Below, in pieces: positions 1 to 8,646 of a stretch of 43,465 bases of DNA (positions within the stretch are counted from its first letter, which is position 1; each line of letters begins with the position of its first letter). The stretch is from Methylococcales bacterium (GTDB lineage Bacteria > Pseudomonadota > Gammaproteobacteria > Methylococcales > Methylomonadaceae). A model generated the notes under the pieces. It was not told the DNA's origin. It worked only from the letters and a program-made list of their open reading frames with translations, and did not search any database. The stretch is taken from positions 1 to 43,465 of the forward strand of contig JAPLRP010000029.1 of the NCBI GenBank assembly GCA_026399095.1. The letters run 5' to 3'. A program made the translations under genes and the position numbers.

Positions 1-339
1 CAAGGCTGGTCGATGTTCTTTCAGATGTTAGCGTACAAACAAGACTGGAACGGTGGCATGGTGCTAAAAGTTGCGCCACATCACACCAGTCAGCAATGCC
101 CGGCTTGTCACCATAGCTCAGCATAAAACAGGCTCACACAAGCTGATTTTGTTTGTACCGAGTGCGGATATACTGCCAATGCGGATGATGTTGGCGCTAT
201 AAAGGTAAGAACCCGAGGACACATGGCGTTAGCTAGTCGGGAGTTAGCCTGTGAAGTGAATGGTGCAGTAATGCCGTCAGCAGCAGGAACCAGCGATGCA
301 AGACCGCTCCTAGTAAAGCAGGAATCACTGTCTCTTTAG
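1..339 (+). pseudogene. tnpB: TnpB (IS200/IS605 family) C-terminal remnant with in-frame stop
   Basis: Reading frame 1 gives the end of a TnpB RNA-guided nuclease, cut by the left edge of the window. Visible parts are the first half of the zinc ribbon (CPAC near base 100), the second half (CTEC near base 160), and the final RuvC piece with NADDVGA, whose Asp is the last catalytic residue of the family. A TAA codon at 124-126 sits between the two zinc-binding pairs, where functional relatives usually read ENRLTQ, so a single G-to-T change of GAA explains it. The frame then stays open to TAG at 337-339. The protein would lose half the zinc ribbon and the last RuvC motif, so it is almost certainly inactive as a nuclease. 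The rest of the element, including any tnpA, is outside the window. Confidence 0.85.
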
Positions 340-356
340 GGCGGTGAGGATGTCAA
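325..356 (+). mobile_element. Right end of the IS200/IS605-type element, possible omega-RNA 3' end
   Basis: Just inside the tnpB stop is an imperfect hairpin with TCAC (325-328) pairing GTGA (344-347), with a CTTTAGG-like loop region, followed by GGATGTCAA ending at 356. Right ends of this family carry subterminal hairpins, and TCAA-type right cleavage tetranucleotides are known, so 356 is a plausible element boundary. In TnpB systems the guide is the sequence just beyond this end. Here it would begin at 357 and run into the 3' end of topA. The hairpin arms look eroded. Confidence 0.5.
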
Positions 357-365
357 TAATATCAG

Positions 366-2690
366 CTAATCAACCAATTCTTTAGGTCCTTGCACATCAG
401 TCGGATCACCTTCATAAGGGGTGGCATAGCTGCATTCTTTTTGTGGACAAACTTTTTCAACGCCCCGTCTTTTTGTTTCTTTGACAGTCAGAATCGGCCA
501 GGCACATTGAGGGCAGCTTTCGTTAATTGGATTATTCCAGAGGGCGTAATCGCATTTAGGGTACCCTGAACAGGAATAAAATATTTTTCCATTGCGTGAC
601 TTACGTTTTAGTATGGTGCCTTTTTTGCATTGAGGACATTCAACACCGGTGTCGGCAGGTTTTTCTAGTGGCTCAATATGACGACATTTTGGATATGAAC
701 TACAGCCAATAAATTTGCCATAGCGGCCTGTTTTGAAAACTAATGGCGACTCACATGCTGGGCAAGTGCGACCTTCTAAAACTTCAGGTTCATCAATTGC
801 AGTAGCGTCATCATTTAAATTTCTGGTATAAGAGCATTCGGGATAATTTGTGCAGCCTATAAAGCGACCGTTTCTTCCCAAGCGAATTGACAGGGGACTG
901 TCGCATTCGGGACATTTTTCATCAATTGCTTCTTGAGTCACGTCTTTACGCTGGACGCTGGCTTCCTTTTCTTGGATGGTTGAATGAAAAGGTTTCCAGA
1001 ATTCGTGCATTAAGGGAATCCAGTCTTTTTCTCCTCTGGAAACTGCGTCGAGCTCATCTTCCAAATTAGCCGTGAAATCATAATCGACATATTTTGTAAA
1101 GTGTTCGGTAAGAAACTTATTAACGATTCTACCGACATCAGTAGGGTAGAAGCGTTTATTGTTCAAAGTAACATATTCGCGATTTTGCAGGGTCGATATG
1201 ATAGACGCGTAAGTTGAGGGTCGACCTATGCCATGCTCCTCCAAAGATTTTACTAGACTGGCTTCGCCGTAACGTGGCGGTGGCTCGGTAAAGTGCTGGC
1301 CTGCAATAATATCGTTTAGTTGTACCGGACGACCTTCTTCAAGAGGTGGGAGAAAGCTTTCCTTATCGTCGCTTTCTTTACTGTCATCTTTACCTTCAAG
1401 ATAAACAGCCATAAATCCGGGGGCTGCAATTGTAGAGCCAGTTGCCCTAAACAAGTGCTTACTTTCACCACAACTTAGATCGACAGCAACCATGTTAAGG
1501 GTAGCATGAATCATTTGGCACGCTATGGTGCGTTTCCAGATAAGATCATATAACTTATATTGCTCAATACTAAGATGGTCTTTTATCTGAGTTGGTAAGT
1601 GTCTTGGGTAAGTGGGGCGTATCGCTTCATGTGCTTCTTGAGCATTTTTTGATTTGGTTTTAAATAACCGTGGTTCCTTAGGCACATTTTCAGCGCCGTA
1701 TTTTTCAGTAATTAGGGTACGCATTTCCTCGACTGCTTCTACCGATAAGTTAACCGAATCGGTACGCATATAAGTAATCAGACCTTCTGTTTCTCCACCA
1801 ATATCAATACCCTCATAGAGTTGTTGGGCCACAATCATGGTGCGTTTAGTCGTAAAGCCCAATTTACGAGATGCTTCTTGTTGCAGTGTTGAGGTTATGA
1901 AAGGTGGTGCCGGATTACGTTTTTGCTGTTTCTTTTCCAGCTTGGTCACCAATAACTGACCATCAGCCACAGTTAGTAGAGCCTGTTTGGTTTTTTCCGC
2001 CAGTGCTTCGTCGGTAATACTGAATTGAGTTAGTTTTTCGTTATCAAACTGAGTCAGTTTTGCTTTAAAGGATTGATCATGGGCTGTTAAAGCGGCATCA
2101 ATAGTCCAGTATTCGCGAGTCTTAAAGGCTTCTATTTCCAGTTCACGCTCTACTATCATGCGCAAAGCAGGGCTTTGGACTCGACCGGCAGAGAGGCCGC
2201 GGCGAATTTTTTTCCATAATAATGGCGACAAATTAAAGCCAACCAAATAATCCAAAGCGCGACGAGCTTGCTGGGCATTGATTAAATTGATTGCTAATTT
2301 TTCCGGGTTAGCAATGGCTTCAGTGACTGCTTTTTTTGTGATTTCATGAAAAACTACCCGATGCACTGGTTTGTCTTTTAGTAGTTTTTTTTCTTTAAGT
2401 AGTTCAAGCAAGTGCCAAGAAATGGCTTCACCTTCTCTATCAGGGTCAGTTGCTAGGTATAGAGTATCAGCTAATTTAAGTGCTTTGCTGATTGCCTGAA
2501 CGTGACGTTGATTACGATCAATGACTTCATATTTCATGCTAAAGTCATTATTTGGATCAACGGCGCCTTCTTTTGGAATAAGGTCGCGGACATGACCATA
2601 AGAAGCTAAAACTTGAAAGTCTTTGCCTAAATATTTCTCTATGGTTTTTGCTTTTGCAGGCGATTCTACAATGACAAGATTTTTACTCAT
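366..2690 (-). CDS. topA: DNA topoisomerase I
   Basis: Type IA topoisomerase that relaxes negative supercoils through a 5'-phosphotyrosine link. The N-terminal Toprim domain shows IVESPAKAKTI and the acidic motif ATDPDREGEA. The active-site tyrosine lies in GLITYMRTDS. The C-terminus has four zinc-ribbon units: CPEC...CTNYPEC, CPAC...CSSYPKC, CPQC...CSGYPKC, and a last CPQC...CPQKEC. I start at the ATG whose product begins MSKNLVIVESPAK, the usual family start, giving 774 residues; a TTG 18 bases upstream is open but has no better ribosome site. It lies last in the minus-strand run tsaP-like-dprA-smg-topA, 66 bases after smg. Its stop is only 9 bases from the probable right end of the tnpB element. 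Confidence 0.97.
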   Translation of the reverse strand: MSKNLVIVESPAKAKTIEKYLGKDFQVLASYGHVRDLIPKEGAVDPNNDFSMKYEVIDRNQRHVQAISKALKLADTLYLATDPDREGEAISWHLLELLKEKKLLKDKPVHRVVFHEITKKAVTEAIANPEKLAINLINAQQARRALDYLVGFNLSPLLWKKIRRGLSAGRVQSPALRMIVERELEIEAFKTREYWTIDAALTAHDQSFKAKLTQFDNEKLTQFSITDEALAEKTKQALLTVADGQLLVTKLEKKQQKRNPAPPFITSTLQQEASRKLGFTTKRTMIVAQQLYEGIDIGGETEGLITYMRTDSVNLSVEAVEEMRTLITEKYGAENVPKEPRLFKTKSKNAQEAHEAIRPTYPRHLPTQIKDHLSIEQYKLYDLIWKRTIACQMIHATLNMVAVDLSCGESKHLFRATGSTIAAPGFMAVYLEGKDDSKESDDKESFLPPLEEGRPVQLNDIIAGQHFTEPPPRYGEASLVKSLEEHGIGRPSTYASIISTLQNREYVTLNNKRFYPTDVGRIVNKFLTEHFTKYVDYDFTANLEDELDAVSRGEKDWIPLMHEFWKPFHSTIQEKEASVQRKDVTQEAIDEKCPECDSPLSIRLGRNGRFIGCTNYPECSYTRNLNDDATAIDEPEVLEGRTCPACESPLVFKTGRYGKFIGCSSYPKCRHIEPLEKPADTGVECPQCKKGTILKRKSRNGKIFYSCSGYPKCDYALWNNPINESCPQCAWPILTVKETKRRGVEKVCPQKECSYATPYEGDPTDVQGPKELVD

Positions 2691-2756
2691 TTGTTGTTCA
2701 AGGTGCAAGGTGAAAGATTAATGGTTTTCAAGGTATGTAACGTTTAACCTTGTACC

Positions 2757-3224
2757 TTAGTGTAGATAAACAGGAACGAGATCATAGACAATATCTTCCA
2801 TTCTAGAAAAAGCAATTTCTTCGTCGGGTTGGCTTAACAATACCATTAACACAATCCATTTTAGTTTTTCCATTGAAATGTCTTCATTTTCCAAGGCCAT
2901 AACCCGATCAATCACAATTTCCCGGTTGCTTGAATTTAAAATACCGTTTTGTTCAAGAAACATAATAAGGTTACGACATTCAATATCAAGCTTTGCTATT
3001 TCCTGAGGGCAAAAAATCCGAAATGCCGAGCTGACGGTTGGTTTTATTCCTCGCTGTAGGCTAAGTGAATCAAGCCAATCAAAGGCTTTGTTGACTTCGC
3101 AAGATTCAAAACCAGCTTCCAGTAATTCTGTTCTGATGACATCGCTATCAGGAAGTAAATTGATTTCATCTTCCATATAATTTTCAAATAAATACATCAG
3201 GACATCAAAAATATTTTCTTTCAT
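2757..3224 (-). CDS. smg: Smg family protein (DUF494)
   Basis: A 155-residue acidic soluble protein beginning MKENIFDVLMYLFENYM, the typical start of Smg/DUF494 proteins. The role is poorly known. In many gammaproteobacteria the gene sits between dprA and topA, exactly as here. No transmembrane segment or catalytic motif is visible. It starts 20 bases after the dprA stop, so it is very probably cotranscribed with it. Family assignment is firm from sequence and context; function is not. Confidence 0.9.
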   Translation of the reverse strand: MKENIFDVLMYLFENYMEDEINLLPDSDVIRTELLEAGFESCEVNKAFDWLDSLSLQRGIKPTVSSAFRIFCPQEIAKLDIECRNLIMFLEQNGILNSSNREIVIDRVMALENEDISMEKLKWIVLMVLLSQPDEEIAFSRMEDIVYDLVPVYLH

Positions 3225-3244
3225 AGTTTGCTTGTTATTTATGA

Positions 3245-4351
3245 TTATTTTACTCTCATGTAGCAGCCACCAGCGGTTGCTTCCAGATAACCTTGTAGTT
3301 CCAGAATCAGTAACATTGAGGATATAACTTCAACAGATTGTCCGGTATTTTCAACCAAATTATCAATAGAAGTCGGGCTAAACATGACATGATTCAATAA
3401 TGTTTGTTGCTCTAGGTCAAGTATTGATTCCATAATTAACGTAGGAAAGTTATCAACTTGTTGATAATATTGATTTAATTCTTCAAGGATGTCTTGGGTA
3501 GTTTCGACAAGCTTGGCCCCTTCCCGGATAAGTGCATTACAACCTCTTGCCAAAGGGTTATGGATAGAGCCAGGAATGGCGAAAACTTCCCTGTTTTGTT
3601 CTAAAGCCATTCGAGCTGTAATTAATGAGCCGCTTTGTTTAGCGGCTTCAACAACTAATAAGCCTTGGCACAAGCCACTAATAATGCGATTTCGCCTTGG
3701 GAAATGATTGGCTTTAGCCGTAGTGCCGGGTGGAAATTCTGAAATTATAGCACCGCTATTTACAATTTCAGTCGCTAAGTCTTTATGTCGGGCAGGATAA
3801 ACTCGATCCAATCCGGTGCCTGCTACAGCAATAGTGTAACCTTTAGCACTTAATGTACCTTGATGGCTTGCGGCATCAATGCCTAAAGCCAACCCGCTTG
3901 TAATTACAAAGCCATATTTACTAAGCGTTTTGGCAAAGTTGAAAGCAGTTTCCTCACCTATTGAGGAAGGATTTCTACTGCCAACGATGGCAATTTGAGG
4001 TAGTGGCAATAAATCCGGATTGCCACGAACAAATAAAAGGGGTGGTGGATCTGCTATTTCTTTTAACTGAGTAGGGTAATCTGTGTCGTTAATGGTAATG
4101 ACGTGGTTATTTTTTTGATCTACCCAAGACAGATCTTGATCAATTATTGCCCAATTCGGATTTTTTATACTGTTGATAATAGCACTTTTTAAACCTAAAG
4201 CCGTCAGTGCTGAAGATGATTCTGCAAATATTTCAGAAGGAGTATGAGTTTGGAGAAGGCTAAGAAAAGTTCGACAGCCAATACCAGGCGTGCGTAATAG
4301 AGCAAGCCAGTATTTTAATTGACGATCGTGAAGTTGGGTGGTTGTATTCAG
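3245..4351 (-). CDS. dprA: DNA processing protein DprA, apparent CTG start
   Basis: DprA/Smf loads RecA on incoming single-stranded DNA in transformation. The Rossmann-like core shows IAIVGSRNPS, SGLALGIDAASHQG, GTGLDRVYPARH, ISEFPPG, FPRRNRIISGL and SGSLITARMALEQ, followed by a winged-helix C-terminus. The reading frame is open upstream for 114 more codons, giving the SAM-like N-terminal region (WLALLRTPGIG) and the family's usual length of about 368 residues. That extension has no ATG, GTG or TTG. An in-frame TAA lies 12 bases before the CTG at 4351-4349, and this CTG overlaps the TGA of the preceding gene as CTGA. The first ordinary start is a TTG at 4009, which would delete the N-terminal domain. 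I therefore propose CTG initiation with translational coupling; an internal ATT or a sequencing error of ATGA are alternatives. Confidence 0.88.
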   Translation of the reverse strand: MNTTTQLHDRQLKYWLALLRTPGIGCRTFLSLLQTHTPSEIFAESSSALTALGLKSAIINSIKNPNWAIIDQDLSWVDQKNNHVITINDTDYPTQLKEIADPPPLLFVRGNPDLLPLPQIAIVGSRNPSSIGEETAFNFAKTLSKYGFVITSGLALGIDAASHQGTLSAKGYTIAVAGTGLDRVYPARHKDLATEIVNSGAIISEFPPGTTAKANHFPRRNRIISGLCQGLLVVEAAKQSGSLITARMALEQNREVFAIPGSIHNPLARGCNALIREGAKLVETTQDILEELNQYYQQVDNFPTLIMESILDLEQQTLLNHVMFSPTSIDNLVENTGQSVEVISSMLLILELQGYLEATAGGCYMRVK

Positions 4352-5265
4352 GGTGTTTTCACTTTATCTAAAATGTGAATGGCTTGTTCGGCTTTCATCA
4401 CTAAAGCGTAACTGACGCGCTCAAAAGGGCGAAAAACCATCAGATAACCGGCAATTTCATCGGGAAGTTTAATTGAATCGTTTTTAATAGCGCTGTTTGG
4501 GTCATTAACCGTTTTACCATTTTGGTATATGGCTAACTCGTGTCCGGCCAAGATGCCATCGTGAGTACCTTTGTCTAAAACGACTACATTAAACAAACCT
4601 ATTTGAGAAACTCCACCAAGTACGTTGATGATCCTCGCGTTTATCGGTTTGTCTGGAAGTCTGGGGAAATAGTTTAAGTTAATATCGTCTTCAGTCGTTG
4701 GCATGATACGGTCGCCTATACGAATTTCACTGCTGGATTTGATAATTGATAATGTTGCAGGATCACCTGTTTGTAGTAATTTTGCATCAGCGATATATTC
4801 AGCATCATAGCCCAAATTTTCTCCGGTTTCAGGACTAACATAAGCAATTCCCGTTCTGTAAATGGTATATAAATGATTTTGTGGTTGTGTTATCGAGCGG
4901 ACATAAATTTTGTCACCTGTGCCAGCAATAAGTCGTTCGCCAGCGATATTCAGAACATAAGGTGCTCGCTTGCTTTCACTTTCTGTGACGACTTTTGGTG
5001 AGGTTAAAAATTGTGCTATAGATTCGGCAGGTATTATCTTAATAAGTTTTTTTACTGAGGTTTCTCTAACACAAGGCAATAACTTGCCTGTTGGCGAAAC
5101 AGAAAATTCAGAACGTCCATTTTTTATATCATCTTCAGTTAAAACGCAGGTTCGATTTTGTTGGTATTGGTCGGATTGATTAGGGTTTATTTGTATTTCT
5201 TCAGCCCAAGTATTTATACTAAGAGCCAAAGTAACCATAAATCCAAATAGTTTTCTAAAGGCCAT
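4348..5265 (-). CDS. TsaP-like periplasmic protein lacking the LysM domain
   Basis: A 305-residue exported protein with a signal peptide (MAFRKLFGFMVTLALSINTWA, likely cut before EE). From about residue 75 on it matches what I know of the protein encoded beside dprA and def in pseudomonads, TsaP, which helps anchor the type IV pilus secretin PilQ. Shared-looking segments include APYVLNIAGERLIAGTGDKI, IRIGDRIMP, VSQIGLFNVVVLDKG and HELAIYQ. The usual N-terminal LysM segment (YxVxxGDTLWDI) is absent. Residues 25-70 instead hold a short stretch with two cysteines (RTCVLTEDD and LLPCVRE). The stop overlaps the proposed dprA start. Without LysM, peptidoglycan binding is doubtful. Family assignment is from memory of the sequence and the gene neighbourhood. 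Confidence 0.75.
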   Translation of the reverse strand: MAFRKLFGFMVTLALSINTWAEEIQINPNQSDQYQQNRTCVLTEDDIKNGRSEFSVSPTGKLLPCVRETSVKKLIKIIPAESIAQFLTSPKVVTESESKRAPYVLNIAGERLIAGTGDKIYVRSITQPQNHLYTIYRTGIAYVSPETGENLGYDAEYIADAKLLQTGDPATLSIIKSSSEIRIGDRIMPTTEDDINLNYFPRLPDKPINARIINVLGGVSQIGLFNVVVLDKGTHDGILAGHELAIYQNGKTVNDPNSAIKNDSIKLPDEIAGYLMVFRPFERVSYALVMKAEQAIHILDKVKTP

Positions 5266-5299
5266 ATTGATTTAAGGGGGTATTTTTAGTCTTTGAGCA

Positions 5300-5328
5300 T
5301 TCAAAGTTTATATGAATTCAGTTAGAAT
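5300..5328 (+). promoter_or_regulatory. Candidate sigma-70 promoter for def-fmt-rsmB
   Basis: TTCAAA (5300-5305) and TAGAAT (5323-5328) are separated by 17 bases in the gap between the divergent tsaP-like gene and def. The -10 matches five of six consensus positions, the -35 four. Transcription would start near 5335, leaving a short leader before the TTG start of def. Confidence 0.4.
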
Positions 5329-5360
5329 TCCAGTATTGAATTATTTTAGTGGTGAGTTTG

Positions 5361-5867
5361 TTGAGTATTTTAACTATTCTCGAGTTTCCGGATGAGCGAT
5401 TGCGCAAAAAAGCCGCAGTGGTCAAAACGGTCGATGATAAAATCAAAAAGCTAGTAGATGATATGCTTGATACTATGTATCAGTCGCATGGAGTAGGTTT
5501 GGCAGCTACTCAGGTTGATGTGCATCAACGGGTCATAGTTATTGATGTGAGTGATGAAAAAGATGATCCTCTTTTTTTAATCAACCCTGAAATAATTGAA
5601 AAAGATGGTATCAAAGAAGCTGAAGAGGGATGTTTATCTGTACCCGGTTTTTTCGAAAAGGTGAATCGTGCAGAACATATTAAAGTACGGGCACTCAACA
5701 GAGACGGAAAGTCTTTTGAGTTTGAAGCAAAGGACTTGTTGGCAATTTGCGTTCAACATGAAATAGATCATTTAAATGGCAAGTTATTTGTCGATTATAT
5801 TTCGTCCTTAAAAAGACAGCGAATTAAGAAGAAATTGGAAAAAATTCATAAAATGGAAAATAACTAA
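5361..5867 (+). CDS. def: Peptide deformylase
   Basis: Metalloenzyme that removes the N-formyl group from new proteins. All three family motifs are visible: [16 protein letters not shown] (metal-binding Cys) and QHEIDHLNG (HExxH). I choose the TTG at 5361, giving [18 protein letters not shown] and 168 residues, close to the E. coli length. GGTGAG at 5351-5356 is then a ribosome site four bases upstream. GTG codons at 5349 and 5352 are in frame but would lie on or over this site. fmt follows after two bases, the classical def-fmt pair that adds and removes the formyl group. Confidence 0.95.
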   Translation: MSILTILEFPDERLRKKAAVVKTVDDKIKKLVDDMLDTMYQSHGVGLAATQVDVHQRVIVIDVSDEKDDPLFLINPEIIEKDGIKEAEEGCLSVPGFFEKVNRAEHIKVRALNRDGKSFEFEAKDLLAICVQHEIDHLNGKLFVDYISSLKRQRIKKKLEKIHKMENN

Positions 5868-5869
5868 GC

Positions 5870-6793
5870 ATGAAGATTATTTTTGCCGGAACGCCTGACT
5901 TTGCTGTGCCCAGTTTGCAAGCGTTACTGGATTCTAATTACGAAGTTTGTGCTGTCTATACACAGCCGGATCGTCCGGCCGGAAGAGGACGGCATGAGCA
6001 AATAAGTCCTGTTAAAGAGTTGGCATTAAGGTACTGCATTCCAGTTATCCAGCCACTTACATTAAAAACCGATGAGGATTTAGAGTTATTAAGGTCATTT
6101 GAAGCTGATTTGATGGTGGTGGTCGCTTACGGCATGATCCTGACAGATGCAGTTTTGGGTGTTCCCAAATTGGGTTGTCTTAATGTGCATGGCTCATTAT
6201 TGCCCCGTTGGCGCGGGGCTGCGCCCATTCAAAGGGCTTTGATGGCGGGTGATGAAAAAACCGGTGTCACCATTATGCAAATAGTTAGTAAGCTGGATGC
6301 AGGTGCTATGTTTCATAAGGAAGAATATGTTGTTGCTCCCAATGATACGGCTAGTGATTTGTATGAAAAATTAGCAGAGCTTGGTGCGATCGGGTTGTGT
6401 AATGTATTAGCAAAGATGGAGGTTGGAGTTATTCCGGCCGAGCCACAAGATGAAAGCTTAGTAACTTATGCTGAAAAGCTGACTAAATCTGAAGCAGTCA
6501 TCGACTGGAAGCAGCCAGCCAATATACTGGCTTTGAAGGTAAAAGGTCTAAATGCTTGGCCGGTTGCGCAAACGTTTTATCAGGGTAATGTAATGCGAAT
6601 CTGGCAGGCTGAAGCGATAAAGTCAGAGACTGATTTAGAGCCTGGTATCGTAATTTGTACAAATAAAAATATGGATGTGGCGACGGGTAAAGGCTTATTA
6701 CGTTTGCATGAAGTCCAGCTTCCAGGTGGTAAACGCATATCGACCCAAGCATTTTTAAATGCACATGATGTAGATGGAGTCACTTTAGGTTGA
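5870..6793 (+). CDS. fmt: Methionyl-tRNA formyltransferase
   Basis: Transfers a formyl group from 10-formyltetrahydrofolate to initiator Met-tRNA. The 307-residue length is normal. The N-terminal formyltransferase domain begins MKIIFAGTPDFAVPSLQAL and carries the signature HGSLLPRWRGAAPIQRA with the catalytic Asn-His region just before it (CLNVHGS). The C-terminal OB-like tRNA-binding domain occupies roughly residues 205-307. It starts two bases after def and ends seven bases before rsmB, so the three genes form one transcription unit. Confidence 0.97.
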   Translation: MKIIFAGTPDFAVPSLQALLDSNYEVCAVYTQPDRPAGRGRHEQISPVKELALRYCIPVIQPLTLKTDEDLELLRSFEADLMVVVAYGMILTDAVLGVPKLGCLNVHGSLLPRWRGAAPIQRALMAGDEKTGVTIMQIVSKLDAGAMFHKEEYVVAPNDTASDLYEKLAELGAIGLCNVLAKMEVGVIPAEPQDESLVTYAEKLTKSEAVIDWKQPANILALKVKGLNAWPVAQTFYQGNVMRIWQAEAIKSETDLEPGIVICTNKNMDVATGKGLLRLHEVQLPGGKRISTQAFLNAHDVDGVTLG

Positions 6794-6800
6794 ATATTCA

Positions 6801-8087
6801 GTGAATACACGATTGATTGCGGCAAAAGTATTATCTCGAGTTTTGCAAGACGGTCAGTCTTTAACAGTGGCTTTAGACTCTGCTCTAAAGTCAGTTGAAT
6901 CAGCTAAAGATAGAGCATTCATACAAGCAATTTGCTACGGGGTATGTAGATACTTTCATCGTCTAGATTATATTCTGGGTCAATTGCTTGATAAGCCGTT
7001 AAAAGACTTGGATATTAAGGCGTTGGTTTTAACGGGTTTATATCAACTCATATACATGCGGGTTAAACCGCATGCAGCGGTCTCAGAAACTGTCTTTGCA
7101 GTAAGCAAGAAACCTTGGGCAAAGGCACTGGTTAATGCGTTGCTAAGAAGTTATTTAAGGGATCAAGTGGTGCTTGAGCAGAAAGCTGATGCTATAAAAT
7201 CAGCAGCTACCAGTCATCCTAATTGGTTGGTCAAGCAAATCGAACAAGATTGGCCAAGCCATGCATCGCAAATTTTCTATGAAAATAACCAGCCACCACC
7301 TATGGTGTTGCGCGTCAATTTGGCTCACATCAGCCAAGATCAATATTTATTTCAATTACGAGAACGCGACATTGGCGCGGAAAAAGTAAGTTTTTGCCCT
7401 TCAGCGATTATTCTTGATAAACCAATAGGTGTGGATTTATTGCCTGGATTTGCTGATGGACTGGTTTCAGTACAGGATATTGCTGCACAATTGGCGGCAG
7501 CTTTATTGGATGTGCAAGTTGGTCATCGGGTTTTGGATGTTTGTGCGGCGCCAGGTGGTAAAGCAGCGCATATTCTTGAGAAACAACCTCAGCTCAAAGA
7601 GTTAGTGGCGGTGGATATAGATGCTTTCAGAATGCAGCGGGTTAGTGACAATATTAAACGCTTAAAGCTATCAGCCACATTGGTTGTTGGTGATGCTGCA
7701 AATCCAAACGAATGGTGGGATGGTCAGCTTTTTGAGCGCATTTTGTTGGATGCACCTTGTTCAGCACTGGGCGTCATAAGACGTCATCCTGATATCAAGT
7801 TATTACGGCGTGCTGATGATATAGTGCCATTGCAAACGTTGCAGCAAAATATTATGCGGGCGGCTTGGTCTATGCTGGCACCTGGGGGGATTATGCTTTA
7901 TGCAACCTGTTCCATTCTAAAGCAGGAAAATGAATTGCAAATTGATGCCTTTCTGGTAGAGCATTTTGATGCAATTGAATGGCCCATTGAAGCTGATTGG
8001 GGTGTCAGAGGATGTTATGGTCGGCAGATTATGACAGGTGAGTCGTCAATGGATGGTTTTTATTATGCGCGTATCAGGAAGATCTAA
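6801..8087 (+). CDS. rsmB: 16S rRNA m5C967 methyltransferase RsmB
   Basis: Methylates C967 of 16S rRNA using S-adenosylmethionine. The N-terminal NusB-like RNA-binding domain covers about residues 1-140. The methyltransferase domain shows the SAM loop VLDVCAAPGGKAAHI, the motif IV catalytic region LLDAPCSALGVIRRHPD and the second active cysteine in LYATCSILKQENE. Length (428) is typical. The start is GTG at 6801. It is the third gene of the def-fmt-rsmB unit; the next gene overlaps its 3' end. Confidence 0.96.
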   Translation: MNTRLIAAKVLSRVLQDGQSLTVALDSALKSVESAKDRAFIQAICYGVCRYFHRLDYILGQLLDKPLKDLDIKALVLTGLYQLIYMRVKPHAAVSETVFAVSKKPWAKALVNALLRSYLRDQVVLEQKADAIKSAATSHPNWLVKQIEQDWPSHASQIFYENNQPPPMVLRVNLAHISQDQYLFQLRERDIGAEKVSFCPSAIILDKPIGVDLLPGFADGLVSVQDIAAQLAAALLDVQVGHRVLDVCAAPGGKAAHILEKQPQLKELVAVDIDAFRMQRVSDNIKRLKLSATLVVGDAANPNEWWDGQLFERILLDAPCSALGVIRRHPDIKLLRRADDIVPLQTLQQNIMRAAWSMLAPGGIMLYATCSILKQENELQIDAFLVEHFDAIEWPIEADWGVRGCYGRQIMTGESSMDGFYYARIRKI

Positions 8088-8646
8088 GCGTTTCCGTAGT
8101 ATTTTTTATAATACTCTTTTAATGTGCTTGTTACCTTTTTTTTGCTATGCAGATCAGTTTGCCGCAGAAGTAACGCAGGCAGAGATCAAGTTGCAAGGCC
8201 AGAGTTATGTGTTCTCTACCAACATAGTTTATAACCTTAGCGAAAAAGCAAATGACGCATTACAAAATGGTGTGCCCTTATTTTGGAATCTACAAGTTAA
8301 ATTACAGCAACAACGAAAATTTATCTGGAATAAAACGTTGTTGGATGCTGAAATACGCTATCGTATTCAATATCATGCATTATTAAATATGTATCGAGTC
8401 ATAAATGAGGGTAATGGCGATGTCTACAATTTCTCTACATTGTCCGCTGCATTGGATTTGATGTCTGTTGTTATTGATATTCCTTTGATGGTGCGTAACG
8501 AACTTGATCCTAAAAAGCATTATCTGTGCGCTGTAAAAGTTAATTTTGATCGTGATGCGCTCCCTTTACCACTGCGTCCGATTGCTTATATTGATCCGCA
8601 ATGGTATTTATCAAGTGATTGGACACTATGGCCACTGAAAAAATAA
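8065..8646 (+). CDS. DUF4390 family exported protein
   Basis: About 193 residues with an N-terminal signal peptide: basic MRVSGRSKRFR, hydrophobic NTLLMCLLPFF, probable cleavage after CYA. The mature part (AEVTQAEIKLQG... to PQWYLSSDWTLWPLKK) matches DUF4390 proteins, which in several proteobacteria lie between rsmB and ntrY as here. I prefer ATG at 8065 because it gives a clean signal peptide and has GGATGG eight bases upstream. ATG 8053 and GTG 8038 are also open. It overlaps the rsmB end by 23 bases and the ntrY start by 19, so translation is probably coupled. Function unknown; the context suggests a link to NtrY sensing, which is inference. Confidence 0.8.
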   Translation: MRVSGRSKRFRSIFYNTLLMCLLPFFCYADQFAAEVTQAEIKLQGQSYVFSTNIVYNLSEKANDALQNGVPLFWNLQVKLQQQRKFIWNKTLLDAEIRYRIQYHALLNMYRVINEGNGDVYNFSTLSAALDLMSVVIDIPLMVRNELDPKKHYLCAVKVNFDRDALPLPLRPIAYIDPQWYLSSDWTLWPLKK

